Assembly: GCA_011009095.1 (NCBI GenBank)
Contig: VTPC01001847.1
Location: 1 to 64,000, forward strand
Origin: Ignelater luminosus
Taxonomy: Eukaryota; Arthropoda; Insecta; Coleoptera; Elateridae
Length of the DNA: 64,000 bases
Direction of reading: 5' to 3'
The notes below the pieces were generated by a model, which saw only the letters and a program-made list of their open reading frames with translations, was not told the origin of the DNA and made no database searches. Below, one piece after another: positions 12,441 through 22,916 of this stretch. The stretch's first letter is position 1. Every line of letters starts with the position of its first letter. The translations under genes were made by a program, and so were the position numbers.

Positions 12441-12702
12441 CTTAAAGAAGTACAAACAGGTCTAAACCCAATACAAATACTTCCTATAAAACAGAAACGT
12501 CATGTCAATTATAAATAAGTTACAAGCTATTAAATAATCCAATTATACACAAAAGCGTGAAAAACAGTTATTGAAGTAAACAGGTGCATGCATATAATTA
12601 TATAATTTAATTTAATTTAATAGACACTCTGAAAAGTGGTAAAACAAACGTAAATCTCATGTTAAGAGCGGCAAATTGTTGTTAATTTGTATTTAAAACT
12701 TG

Positions 12703-14290
12703 TCAGTGAAACTGAGAAGGGATCGAGGGAGTTACATCTGTGATTGTAGCTTCGAACCGTACGAACAAGTGGCGAATTTTGAAAAGAGTTAGTTCTCGAG
12801 AAAGAAGGTACGAAAAGATAATCATTTCTAGTCGAATGGATAGGAACGTTATGTTAATTAATTCCAAAATCTGTGTACAATCCAATATACCAGTGATAAA
12901 CTTGTAAAGAAAAAGTAAGTCCGAAATTTCTCTAGAATTGGCTAATGGCAACAGCTCAAACTCAGTACACGATTGGTTGTAACTGATGGATGGCATATGG
13001 AACTTTTTATTAAGGTAACTTACAAACCTTTTCTGTATCGATTCTAGCATATTAATATAAGTATTGTATTGTGGGTTCCAAACTACGCTGGCCCAATTAA
13101 TTATGCTATGCACGTAAGCAAAATAAAGGCTTCTGATACCTCGAAGATTCGTAAATGGTTTGCAAATTCTAATCAACAAACCCAAGTTTTTGTATGATTT
13201 CTTTGTGATATAAGTAATGTGTTTAGGAAAAGTTAGTTTGTTATCCAACATAACTCCTAAATCTTTAATGGAACAAACTGAATGTAATTGCTGATTAGAG
13301 AGGTGATACGGGAATATAAATACGGAGTAGTTCCTTGTATAAGATATTGTGTAGCATTTTTGGAAGTTTAAAAACAGCTTGTTATTATGGCAGTAATTAT
13401 ACAAACGGTTTAAGTCATCTTGTAATAAACGGCAATCGGAAATAAATCTAATTTCTCGGTATATTTTTATATCATCGGCGTATAAAAGAAACTTACTATT
13501 TTTAAAACAGCTGACTATATCATTGATGTAAATTATAAAAAACAAAGGACCGAGGTGAGAGCCCTGCGGTACCCCCGACGTAATCACGGCAAAATCGGAA
13601 CAATATCCGTTGATTCTAACAGCTTGCGATCTGTTTGAAATGTATGACTTTACCCATCGCAGTAAGTCAGAGGGCAGTCCTATAATATCCAGCTTGTATA
13701 TAAGAATGTTATGGTCGATTTTATCGAACGCCTTGCTAAAGTCTGTGTATACAGAATCAACCTGTATACGTTGATCAAGAACCTTAAGCAAATAATCTAA
13801 ATAGCTTACTAAGTTAGTTTCCACTAATCTACCCGGCAAGAACCTGTGTTGTTGGGTACAAATATGATTTTTTGTTGTGCTTAAAACAATTTCATAAACA
13901 ATCTTCTCAAAAAGTTTTGGCAGAGTTGATAAGATGGACACTGGCCTGTAATTCTTAACTAATTCTTTATCCCCAGATTTAAAAATTGGAACAATATAGG
14001 TTTTTTTCCAACTCTTTGGAAAAACACGCTCTTTTAGTGATCGGCTAAAGATTATGTATATCGGGAGCGCTAAATGCTCCGCACAATTACACAATAGCAC
14101 CGCGGAGATACCGTCTGGTCCCGCCCCTTTGCCTATATCAAGCTGATTGATAAGATTTGAAACCTTTTCTAGAGAAATTTCGAGTGTTGTAGCAGCAAGC
14201 ATTCTATCGTTATTAAGAACGTTTACGTCGAAGTCTGGTAGCTGACCATCTATAAATACAGAATCAAAATGTTTAAGAAAAAGGTTACAA
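12703..14290 (-). pseudogene. Non-LTR reverse transcriptase (ORF2 C-terminal part)
   Basis: A 499-codon open stretch begins at 14202, and family similarity extends upstream in the same frame to about 14290. Motifs in order: GKGAGPDGIS, NYRPVSILSTLPKLFEKI, YTDFSKAFDKIDH, SGVPQGSHLGPLFF, LLYADDIKIYR (catalytic Asp pair), KDLGVMLDNKLTF, and a C-terminal region typical of Jockey-group elements. It copies element RNA into DNA at the chromosomal target. The RT core is intact here, but the element has lost its 5' part and has a frameshift near 14300 that separates it from the endonuclease, so it is counted as a relic. Confidence 0.9.
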
Positions 14291-14304
14291 ATAGATAAAC
14301 TGTT

Positions 14305-15085
14305 CTTGTGAGTACATGTTCATTATTTATGTCAAACACAATGTTGTAAAAGGCAGCTAATGATTCCTCACAATTCAGATTGTGTAACTGGTTTTGCCAG
14401 TCGACTCTACCTAGTTTTAAGTTAATATTGCAGTAATCCGCCCGTTTAAAACAGTATTTGACCTCATTCTTATTAATTAGTTGATCTATGTTTAGAAATT
14501 TTAGGTTAATATCGAGTGGGGGATGATGCTGATCTACATTAACAATACATTAATAATAGTTAGAAAAGATTAGGTCTAACATCCTGCCGTTACAGTTTTC
14601 TACACCGTTAAATTGGACTAGACTGCAATAGGAAAATAAATTAACAAAATTTGTAGTCGAAGGATCATATTTTTGTGGGTTAAAAGAGTTGTCCGTAGCT
14701 TGGCACCATGGTTGAATGGTTGGAAAATTAAAGTCTCCACATATTAGAAATAAATTGTCTGGAAATTGATCAAAGATTTGCATTAATTTAACCCAGAAGG
14801 TCTCAGCAGCTACAACATCTCGCGGAGGTAAATATACACAACACAAAAACAATTTCCGTTGCCCATATTGAATGGATACCCACACATCTTCTGATTCACT
14901 TTGAAAGTCCAGTATACGTGTTGATTTCAAAGAGCTACGTACCGCAATAAGTGCACCTCCATGATCTACTGAAGATCCTGTTGACGATCGATCCCGACGA
15001 TTCACCGTATAATTTAAATTAAATAGTTCCGAGTCTGATATATCAGCATTTAAAAAGGTTTCGGTCAAGCACAGAATTGTTAGTT
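14305..15085 (-). pseudogene. AP-type endonuclease fragment of the same element
   Basis: Minus-strand frame with the second half of an exonuclease-endonuclease-phosphatase domain: LTETFLN (catalytic Glu block), RRDRS, GGALIAVRS, CCVYLPPRD, LICGDFNFP (catalytic Asp and Asn) and GRMLDLIFSN. The open frame ends at 14550. The linker, including QNQLHNLNCEESLAAFYNIVFD, is readable further to about 14305 before the frame is lost. The N-terminal part of the domain is absent because the copy is 5'-truncated. Confidence 0.88.
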
Positions 15086-15439
15086 AGTATAACTTAATAT
15101 TTTATTTTAACAAAATTAGGAAAATATATTAAGTTGACCGCCGATATGTATTTAACATTTCTGTTGATTATCCGCCGCATTACAATTAATTATTGTATTG
15201 TAAATGTATTATGAATCACTAACGATGCAAGCCACGTGCCGATCTCCGCACTAGTTCATTCCCACTTGTAGCGTTCCCCCTACGTATATTCCCTAGTATG
15301 GGGGAAATTGATCAGTATCAAAGCAAACGCCTGATCGTCGAAAGGCAGTTGCATTTCTTGCAGATTGCCGAGCCAAGCAGCAATCAGTCTAACACCAGTA
15401 TAGAGCGAGTATCCTGTGGACAGCAAGTACTTTGGTGAG
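15086..15439. other. Spacer between two non-LTR relics
   Basis: Less AT-rich than the surroundings, with no recognisable domain. Part of it may be the 3' region of the RT relic on its right side. Confidence 0.4.
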
Positions 15440-16365
15440 CCGTAAGGTATTAAGGTGTTCTATCTCGATTTTCTTTAGTCCCCTTCCTCCATTTAATAGT
15501 ATCACTGGTATTTTTTTGTGCAATTTCCAGGCTTTTTTCGCGATTTCTCTGCTTACGCTGAAATACACTATTTATGCTTGAACTTCCAACATTTCCTCAG
15601 TATTTTCCGTAACGATTATGGCTGTGTCATCAGCGTAACATAGTATTTTTGTGTCCTCTGGAACTTCTGTGCTTAATATGCTATAGAAATTTATGTCCCA
15701 GAGGACAGGCCCTTATACCGAACCTTGTGGTACACCGCAGCTTAGCTCGTAGTTTCTGCCTTCCTATAAAATTGTTCTGCCACTGGGGTAGTTTTTGGTG
15801 TTGTTTTTCAGTTTCTTACTGATACCCTTCCTTTCCATCTCTTCGATGATTCCCGTCCAGTTGGCCGCGTTGAAAGCATTCTTGATGTTTAGTTTCATTA
15901 GAACACAGAACTTTCTGTTTTTATATGCTTTCTTTTTAATTTGTTAATTTTTATTTTTATTCTTATCATGGGGTCTACGGTCGACTTTCCAGGTCAAAAA
16001 CCGTATTGCCTATCCGAAATTTTCCCTTCAGTTTCCAGCCGCGTCATGATTCTTAATTTATCAGTGATTCCATGACCTTGGACATAATGTCTATTAGACA
16101 GATAGGCCTAAATTTCTTTTCTTATGGTACTTTCTTAGGTATTAGTACCAAGCTTGACTTTTTCCATTTTTCAAGAAATGTTCCCTCCCTTAGTCTCTCG
16201 TTTAGTAACTCTACGGCTTTTGTCGTATCTTGTTCGATTGTAATTTTAATGACTTGCGGTGGTAATCCGTCTGGGCCTGAGACTCTGCCGGATTTAATCC
16301 TCTTCACCACCTGTAGTAATTCCTCTTTGGTAAAGTACGGAATCTCTTCTACCAAACATACGAGG
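15440..16365 (-). pseudogene. R1/Jockey-group RT relic
   Basis: Several minus-strand frames together spell a degraded RT. TKEELLQVVKRIKSGRVSGP and LEKWKKSSLVLIPK lie at 16122-16355. RPICLIDIMSKVMESLIN follows, then an ISDRQYGF block, VPQGSV.GP, and LCYADDTAIIV near 15640. Stops interrupt the frame, for example inside the GVPQG block. After the YADD block the sequence degenerates, with GGRGLKKIEIE still visible. This element differs in sequence from the one at 12.4-15.1 kb. Confidence 0.82.
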
Positions 16366-16399
16366 GTAGTATAGCAAGATCAAAGTAAAAAACGATACT

Positions 16400-17535
16400 G
16401 ATTGAACAATGACTGTAGCTCAGATAATAGACGAAGCTGTTCTGGGCATAGATTTTATAAATAATTGGGAAGAACACTGAAGTTTGGGAACAAAGAAATT
16501 GGCATCGATCTGCCCGAGATGAGACTGTCCAACGTGCGTCTATTCCTCCTAAATGATACAGAAATCCCGGCAAGACAACAAATTATTCTAGTACCTACAA
16601 AAAATGACGGCAAGACTACCAGAATTGCAATTGTTGAACCAGAACAAGAAGAAGCGATAGCCAAAGATATGTTTGTGGAAAGTTCATTGGTCAAGTCTTC
16701 CGCTGTGGTTCCGATCGTGAATTATAATGGTTATTCGATGGTTCTACACAAGGGAAGAGCTTTGGAAAAATTAAACTCGGTGACTTGGGTGGGTGAAGAA
16801 GAAATTTAGTCAGCTTAATGCCTCAAGAGGTGTGTAAGTTTCTGAGAAGTTGACATTTCAAGAAAAGAAGAACTTCGACAAATGGATAAAGAATGCTCAG
16901 ATGCCTTTGTCACTTTAGAAGCATATTATGGGAGAATTGATTTGCTAAAACATAAAATCGATGCTGATTTTCAAAACCCTAGACGTCTACCTCTAGCCAA
17001 ACGAGAAGAAACCGAGGTCCTATTAAGAGAAATGCAAGTCCGCGGTGTCACTGAACCTTCCAGTGGTTCCAGTAAAAAAGAAAGATAAAACGGCGCTCTT
17101 TTGCGTAGATTCCCGAAGGCTGATTAAAATACCTAAGAAAGACAGTTACCCATTGCCTCTATATTTGCTTTTAGGGTCCAAATTGTTTTCTACACTTGAT
17201 ATTAAAAGCGGGTATTGGTAAGTGGAAGTTCAAGACAAAGACAGAGTGAAAACTGCATTCTCTGCTGGTAATAGATTGTAGCAGTTTACCATCATGTCGT
17301 TTGGTTTTTACAACACTCCTGTTACATTCGAAAGACTAATGGATTTATAGTGTTAAGAGATCTATCGTGGAAAACGTGGTTAGTGTGTTTGGATGATGTG
17401 ATAGTGATTGGAAAAATATGCGAAGATCATTTCAAAAACTTGAAAGAAGTGTTTGAACTAAATCAGAAACAGTGTCACGTGTTTCGCAATTAAGTGAAAT
17501 ATTTGGACCATATAGTGTCTATCAGGGGGATATCA
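16400..17535 (+). pseudogene. Ty3/Gypsy pol fragment (protease end and RT)
   Basis: Plus-strand frames with shifts between them. AVLGIDFINNW near 16440 is the end of the protease. The spacer before the RT is open at 16465-16809. A block with LPLAKREETEVLLREMQ runs to 17088. The RT follows: FCVDSRRL, KKDSYPLP, LFSTLDIKSGYW, AFSAGN, FGFYNTPVTFERLM, then CLDDVIVIGK, which replaces the usual YLDD or YVDD box, and VKYLDHIVS. Stops occur after SGYW, in the Q-F-T block and before VKYL. The copy ends in the RT, with no RNase H or integrase. Old dead element; broken positions are described only. Confidence 0.85.
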
Positions 17536-18070
17536 AGAAGATATCGCTTCATATATCCTCGGTTTTGGGTTGACTGCCGAGGCTGTCGGTCGAGCCGGTT
17601 CGCCGCGCCGTCAGTCAAACCATAAGGTCAGCTATCCCTGTATCATCGCTGTCAGCCGAGCCGGTCCGTCGTCGCTGGATATCTTTTATCTCCGTCCTGT
17701 TTTATTACCCTATTCCCCTGTAGAGCACCTGACCTGAACCTGTAAAGCTTATAACCCGACTCGCTTGCACTCGGCCTAGCCTGCATCTTGTGTAGCGCAT
17801 ACTAGTTAGTTGCATTTGTTGGTTATATAGTTTGTTTGGTTATACAATAATTTGCTTGTGTAAACAATTTGCTTGGGTATATAATTCGCTTGTGTATATT
17901 TGGTGCTTGTTTCTAATAGATCCGTTTTGGTTGTATTTGAGTGTTTTACTTTACCGTAAGTTTTACGGCAATACTGTTTCAGTCGTTCGACCCCTAGATT
18001 ACCGTATTTCTACCCTAGCTACTTGTGAGCCCTCGTCTGGCCGCACCAAGAACAAGGCGGAGGAGTAAAC
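17536..18070. other. GC-rich block, possibly LTR-derived
   Basis: Abrupt rise in G+C right after the Gypsy fragment. A motif with GAGCCGGT at its core appears twice, 66 bp apart (17582 and 17648), followed by a 17-bp tandem repeat. The end reads GAGCCCTCGTCTGGCCGCAC, which could be a leader of a retroelement. No protein domain is seen in the 78-codon frame at 17832-18068. LTR origin is an inference from position. Confidence 0.35.
17831..17908. repeat. 17-bp tandem repeat, 4-5 units
   Basis: Units at 17851, 17868 and 17885 are each exactly 17 bp with a consensus TTTGCTTGTGTATATAA; longer or partial units flank them. Confidence 0.75.
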
Positions 18071-19254
18071 AATATGGTCTTTTCTTTCTCAATACGCCTT
18101 CTCTAGAAAACGTTTCTTTCTAAGTTAAATGTTAAGGGATGTAAAGACAGTTAATTAAGAAGTAAGAATCCCCGTCAATACTGTTCTAACAATTCTTCAT
18201 TAATATAAAATATAACAGTTTATAATTTAGTCATGAAGTTTTTACAATTCAGTGAATCTGTAGATAATTGATTTTTCTTGTGAGTGCATTTTTACAAAAG
18301 TTAGTCTATATAATTTACTTCTTTTTGTTTAAAGGAATAATAGTTCAAGGAGAAGTAATTAATTGAGTTTCGTGATCTGAAACGTTATTAATTTTAGTAA
18401 ACTCAACAATACTAATTGTACGGCGTAGAATAATAAAAAGTATCCTCTACTTCTAGTAAAAGTTATAAGTGCTTAATCAAGTTTAAAATTAAGAAATTCA
18501 GACCAAATAGAAGCAGAATCCATTCTGAGAATTCATTTAATGTTAGTAATGTGCGTTTAATTGAATTAAGTTTAAACTGATTTTCATTAAAAAGCGTTCT
18601 ATTCCGAACTGTAGAACCAGACTGCATCTGTCTAACTTTGACTGCAACGGCTTTTCTCTGAAGATAGAATAATGGAAGTTGTTTTGTGTTACACTGCAGC
18701 CGATGTGGTTGCCACGGTTATTGCAAAGAGATATCTGCTTGACTAAGTTACGCTATAATGCCTGTAAGCGCTTTGAATGGTTCGAACGCCAACCAGTACC
18801 TGGAAATGATTTGGAATAATTCAGCTCGTGGTAAACAGCGTAACCTAAAGTTTTGCTACATTAGATGCGATATAAATTATTATTTTAAACTTAAAGGGTT
18901 TCACTTAAACCAATCTATCTTGAAATATTGTTACTTACTTATTTAATTCTTGCTTTTATTTCGAGTAAATTCTATTCTGTAAAACTAATACAAATAATAG
19001 AGTATTAATGATCAGGTTACCTTCAGTGCTTGACGAAAGTATTTTCTGGAAAACGTAGGCTAGAAATAAATTTTCTAATAAGAAGGCATGTTCTTGTTCT
19101 TTCATTTTTACTTATTGAGGCACTTTCTAATTTGTGATTTATTAAACATAACTTTGAGAAACGCGGCTTAATTAATAAGAATTAAATGGCAATAATAAGC
19201 AAACGCTATTACATCAGGATAAGTTTTCAGTTATTTAGGAAAATAAGTAGTGTA
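18071..19254. other. No gene seen
   Basis: AT-rich sequence with short frames only. Confidence 0.5.
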
Positions 19255-19435
19255 TGTAAGATCGTTTTCTAACTGATTTTATTATTCTGCAAAGAATGAT
19301 AATTACAATATTAAAATAAAGCACTATAAGTTAACATACCTACAAAGAATAATTAAATTACACGTTTCTACTAAAATTAAATTTGAAGTTCATTAGATTT
19401 TGACAAAACTATCACATGACACACTCTAACTTGCA
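19255..19435 (-). repeat. 3' LTR of the gag-only element
   Basis: Matches 20717-20844 over its first part, including the shared block CTAACTGATTTTATTATTCT, and matches 22862-22916 over its last part, including GACAAAACTATCACATGAC. The two halves are contiguous here and separated by an insertion in the other copy. Confidence 0.8.
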
Positions 19436-19518
19436 CCTGTCATACACAGCTTTTATCTTCATGTTATTGGCAATTAGTACACTTATTTTTATTAATGAGT
19501 TAAACTCCTCCGGGTCTT

Positions 19519-20680
19519 TTAGTTTAAAGATCTTTCATCAATTTCAATGTTCATCATCTCTGCTACTTCATCTTGGGGTTCGGCTTCGTGAAAATTTACC
19601 TTTATCTTTGTAGCGTAGAACTCCATGTTTTTACATTCGTTTGTGGGACGATATCGATTTTTAAAACCCAGAGCTTCACACATAGAACAAGCTTTCTTAA
19701 ATGAATCTTGCAGTTTCTTCTTTTGGTCATCATCATATTTGTCTGTTTTTTGTGCGGTGCTACGGTTGATGTAATATCCTTTCCCTTTGCGTTGTATGAA
19801 TCATCCAATTTTCGCAGTTCAATAAACAGTTTTTTTTTTATTTCTGTAATCGCTTCTCTGTCCAGCTTGTCTTGTACGTGTAAAGGTAGTCCAACTACAA
19901 TTATCTTAATTCTTGATGAGGTTGTACCCTGATCTTCAAGACATAATTTTTCTTTAGTTAGACCGTAATTCACCAAAGAGCCGCCTAAATATTTGAAGTT
20001 ATAGGCTTTCGTTATGTTAGACCAACCTTTGTCTACAAAAACTATCAGAAACGATTCTCTCCACAGCTTCCAATTTAATAAACCGATCTTTTTAAGGTTT
20101 GCTTCATACCAGTCTTTAGGACAACCTAACAAGAAAAATCGCAGTATTTTGATGATCCTAGTGTCGTCTTTTACATTGTGCCTGGTACATACATTCAGCT
20201 TCAAATTGTTCAAGCCATTGCGCTGCGTTCTGTTTTTTTTTCGAATTTTTCCAGAACAAATTTTTTCTTAACATGATGTAATTTTAGTTCAGCATTCAAA
20301 GTTAATTTGGCTAATAACTTTTTTATTCGCTTGATTAAAAAATTCTCTTCTTCCAAATTGCTAGAAGAGGGAGTGGTGTTTGGCTAGTGAATTTTTTCAA
20401 AGGAAAGGTTCTTAAAACACAAGTTACCTTCTTCATCAAAGTATTCCTTTTTCAGTGCTTCATCTATTTTTACACCTACTCTGCGATAACCATTAATTGG
20501 TCTAATATCAGTCATAGCACTTTTGATTGTTGATTTATTAAATAATATTTTGTGATATTTCAAATTTGCATACTCACATGGGAGTTTACACAATAATATC
20601 TTATCTTCAGATATGAAAACCACCTTAAAATGATCTTCACTTTTCTTTATCATATGCACAAATAACTTTGTGTTATCCAT
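19519..20680 (-). pseudogene. Retrotransposon Gag-like gene, four lesions
   Basis: One ancestral frame is readable from the ATG at 20680 (MDNTKLFVHMIKK) to a stop at 19519-19521. Region 1 (to 20384) includes MTDIRPINGYRRV. A charged Lys-rich stretch follows, then the capsid-like part with KDWYEANLKKIG, WRESF, DKGWS and YNFKYLGGSLVNY. A zinc knuckle beginning CSMCEALG ends the protein; its expected His is Arg. Lesions: TAG at 20384-20386, one extra A in a poly-A run near 20245, a 4-bp TGTA duplication near 20190, and a frameshift near 19715. Gag would package element RNA in virus-like particles. Family is inferred from WY, KGW and knuckle motifs. No pol gene follows. Confidence 0.72.
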
Positions 20681-20716
20681 GTTCCTTTAATTTAGTGTAT
20701 AACTTGTAATTTAATT

Positions 20717-20844
20717 TGTCAGATCATTTTCTAACTGATTTTATTATTCTGCAAAATATGATAATTACAATATTAAAATAAAGCACCATTAGTTAACATA
20801 CCTGCAAAGAATAATTAAACTACACGTTTCTACTAGTATTAAAT
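20717..20844 (-). repeat. 5' LTR of the gag-only element, inner part
   Basis: Direct copy of 19255-19382 with a few substitutions. Its right edge, ...TATTAAA, is cut by the non-LTR insertion; the remainder of the LTR resumes at 22862. Confidence 0.75.
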
Positions 20845-22861
20845 GGTAAAAGTTTTTATTGAAGCAACATGAAGATTGACATGTAGATTAACGTGTAACT
20901 ATAAGTTTAAACAAATTATAATAAAAATATTTTCTCCATAGCAGCTGATGGAGGAAAGGTTCCCATTACACTGGCAGAGTTTCCTCTTTTTATAGCGAAG
21001 CTTATCCGCTGAATAAAAAATTGCTTTGATCGAGCATCTCCAGTAGCCACCATCATCCTATGTTCTAATTCATTAACCAAGTTTCTTGCTGAATTGCTCC
21101 ATGGTCTCAAAGTTTCAACTGCAAAGGCTAAAAGTTGGTAGTTCTGATTGACTATAGTTTTATATTTATTGCATTTGCGAATAGCTGCATTCTCAGCAAC
21201 TTGTCCAGCCATTTTTGTTGATATTTCGAAGTGTGAAGGTGCCAAAGTGTCAGTGCACGTTGCATCCCAAAGGAGCGTTTTCCTATTTGTCCAAAGGATA
21301 AGTGTCATCCCATCCGGTCGCTTTCCATCATCTCTGCAATTTCTAGAAAGCTCCAGAAGAGATGGAACATTGATGGTTTGTAAAGCACGCTTAATTAAAT
21401 CATTGATAGAAGCGTGGTGTGGGAATCTCCCTGCGCTTTTGGAGCATGATAAACCGTGCAATCCTTCCTTGTCAACTATGATACCACAGGTACATTGGTG
21501 CTGCATGCATATTTTACAACCGTATCTCAGAGCAATTCCAATCCGGAAAACAGAATTGTCTAAAAGTGTGCCTATGCTTTTTGAAGGAAGTACTGTTAAC
21601 CATGCATTGGATTCTTTTACTTGTGACGCTTTGAATCTTGACATCTGAGAATCATTTAAAAATTGTAAACTATTCAATTGAGATGCAAATTGATTTAATC
21701 TCAGTTGAGTTGAGTTGAAACAACTGGTGGGAAAGAGCTTTCATGGACTGGTGCTATTCCATTAGTGCCTCCAGATAAAAAGCAATACATGTTTCATCTG
21801 TAATATTTTGTAACATCAAAGTGATGAATCCAAGTACGCTATTTACAGAAGCCAAGAAAACAGGCAACATGATATCTGAAGCTTTACGCAATCCAAATTC
21901 ACCAAATTTAATGGGCAGTGATGCAATACACCATTGTTGCTCGTCAAATGAAATATTAGAAATAGATTCAAAAGCCACTTTTATACTTCTATCAACGGCA
22001 TTAATGATTTCAATAGCAGCCCATGCTGGGCTAGTTCTCAAAAGATAAGTGAGTTTTGGAATTGAGAAACAGTTTCTTAATAAGAAGTAAGCAATGTGAC
22101 TTTGTAAGAATTTCAGTCTTGAAAAAAGAAGTCTTATTTCATCATGTTTTTGATTTAGTAGCTTGGCTATTGATTGCACGTTAAGTAGAGCTTCTAATAA
22201 TGTAACATCATCCTGTAGAACTTTAATTCCTGGCGATAACTGATTAAAACTTTCGTGGACACCTTTTTTGTATGTAGAGCAGAAGTACAATTCAGATTTC
22301 GATAGATTAATTTGTAGACCCAGATTCCAGCATGACTTTATAATGGTATCCAAATTTTGTAGCACTGTATTTGGATTTCCATCCAAAGTTCCATCGTCAA
22401 GGTAAAATACGTTTAATTCAGAGTTTAAGTTTTCAATTACTGCTTGGATGACGAGACAGAATAAAAATGGACCGGCTGGGTCCCCTTGCTGGGCTCCTAC
22501 TTGTGACAAGATGCACTTTTATACAAAAAATAGTTGACTTGATGTTGAATAGCATTGAAATAAAAAATTGGATAGTTTTGGTATCCTGTCCTTGACGCAT
22601 TTCAACATTTGATTTCTTTCAACCGTATTGACTATTTTCAGTAATAGTATGAAGATACAACAATGTACAGCTGCCTCACATCCTCTCTTTGTTCCAAGTC
22701 CTAATTGCTTTGGACGTAGAAATTCTCCAATGTTATCACAATAATGTACTTTTTATTTGCAGAACCAGCATTTCCTTGAAACTGTTGAAAATTAACTGAT
22801 GAATAATCAAAAGGTGTAAAAATATCTTTGTGGTTTTGATTACTATTAGGCTGTATTTTAA
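20845..22861 (-). mobile_element. 5'-truncated non-LTR element inserted in an LTR
   Basis: About 2.0 kb inserted between the two halves of the 5' LTR. ATTAAA is present at both edges (20839-20844 and 22862-22867), consistent with a short target duplication. The minus-strand 3' end carries an AATAAA signal shortly before the junction. It encodes RT plus a C-terminal restriction-like endonuclease region and lacks the 5' part of the gene. Confidence 0.75.
20916..22770 (-). pseudogene. RT with C-terminal restriction-like endonuclease (R2-type layout)
   Basis: RT part: LRPKQLGLGTKRGCEAAVH near 22720, VNTVERNQML, then VGAQQGDPAGPFLF and NVFYLDDGTL (catalytic Asp pair) in the 251-codon frame at 21754-22509. 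The second frame (20916-21677) holds a Cys/His cluster starting CKICMQHQCTCG and ending GLHGLSC, then DDGKRPDGMTLILW and LLWDATCTDTLAPSH, AFAVETLRPWS, TGDAR and IKRGNSASVMGT. A zinc cluster followed by PD, about 15 residues, then D fits the restriction-like endonuclease of R2-type elements. Frames break at about 22510 and between 21753 and 21740. An AP-type endonuclease is not seen, but the 5' part is missing. Exact clade not assigned. Confidence 0.75.
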
Positions 22862-22916
22862 ATTAAAAGTTCATTAGAGTTTGACAAAACTATCACATGA
22901 CGCACAATAACTTACA
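22862..22916 (-). repeat. 5' LTR of the gag-only element, outer part
   Basis: Matches 19383-19435 and ends in CTTACA. Together with 20717-20844 it rebuilds the layout of one LTR around the insertion. Confidence 0.7.

Larger units (their letters stand above)
12412..15085 (-). mobile_element. 5'-truncated Jockey-type non-LTR retrotransposon
   Basis: Endonuclease, linker, RT and a TAAA-repeat tail lie in order on the minus strand. The 5' end stops inside the endonuclease domain near 15085, as expected of incomplete target-primed reverse transcription. ORF1 and the first part of the endonuclease are missing. No RNase H domain follows the RT. Confidence 0.88.
19255..22916 (-). mobile_element. Small gag-only LTR retrotransposon, 5' LTR interrupted
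   Basis: About 180 bp direct terminal repeats surround a roughly 1.28 kb interior on the minus strand. The repeat starts TGTAAG or TGTCAG and ends CTTGCA or CTTACA, so it has TG...CA ends and a short TGTAAG/CTTACA inverted terminus. The 3' LTR is 19255-19435. The 5' LTR is 20717-20844 plus 22862-22916, split by a 2 kb non-LTR insertion. The interior contains a single gag-like gene and no protease, RT or integrase. No clear primer-binding site was identified next to the 5' LTR. Confidence 0.72.

Noticed and set aside
21148-21648. 166-codon plus-strand frame
   Set aside because: Antisense shadow of the RT-endonuclease relic.
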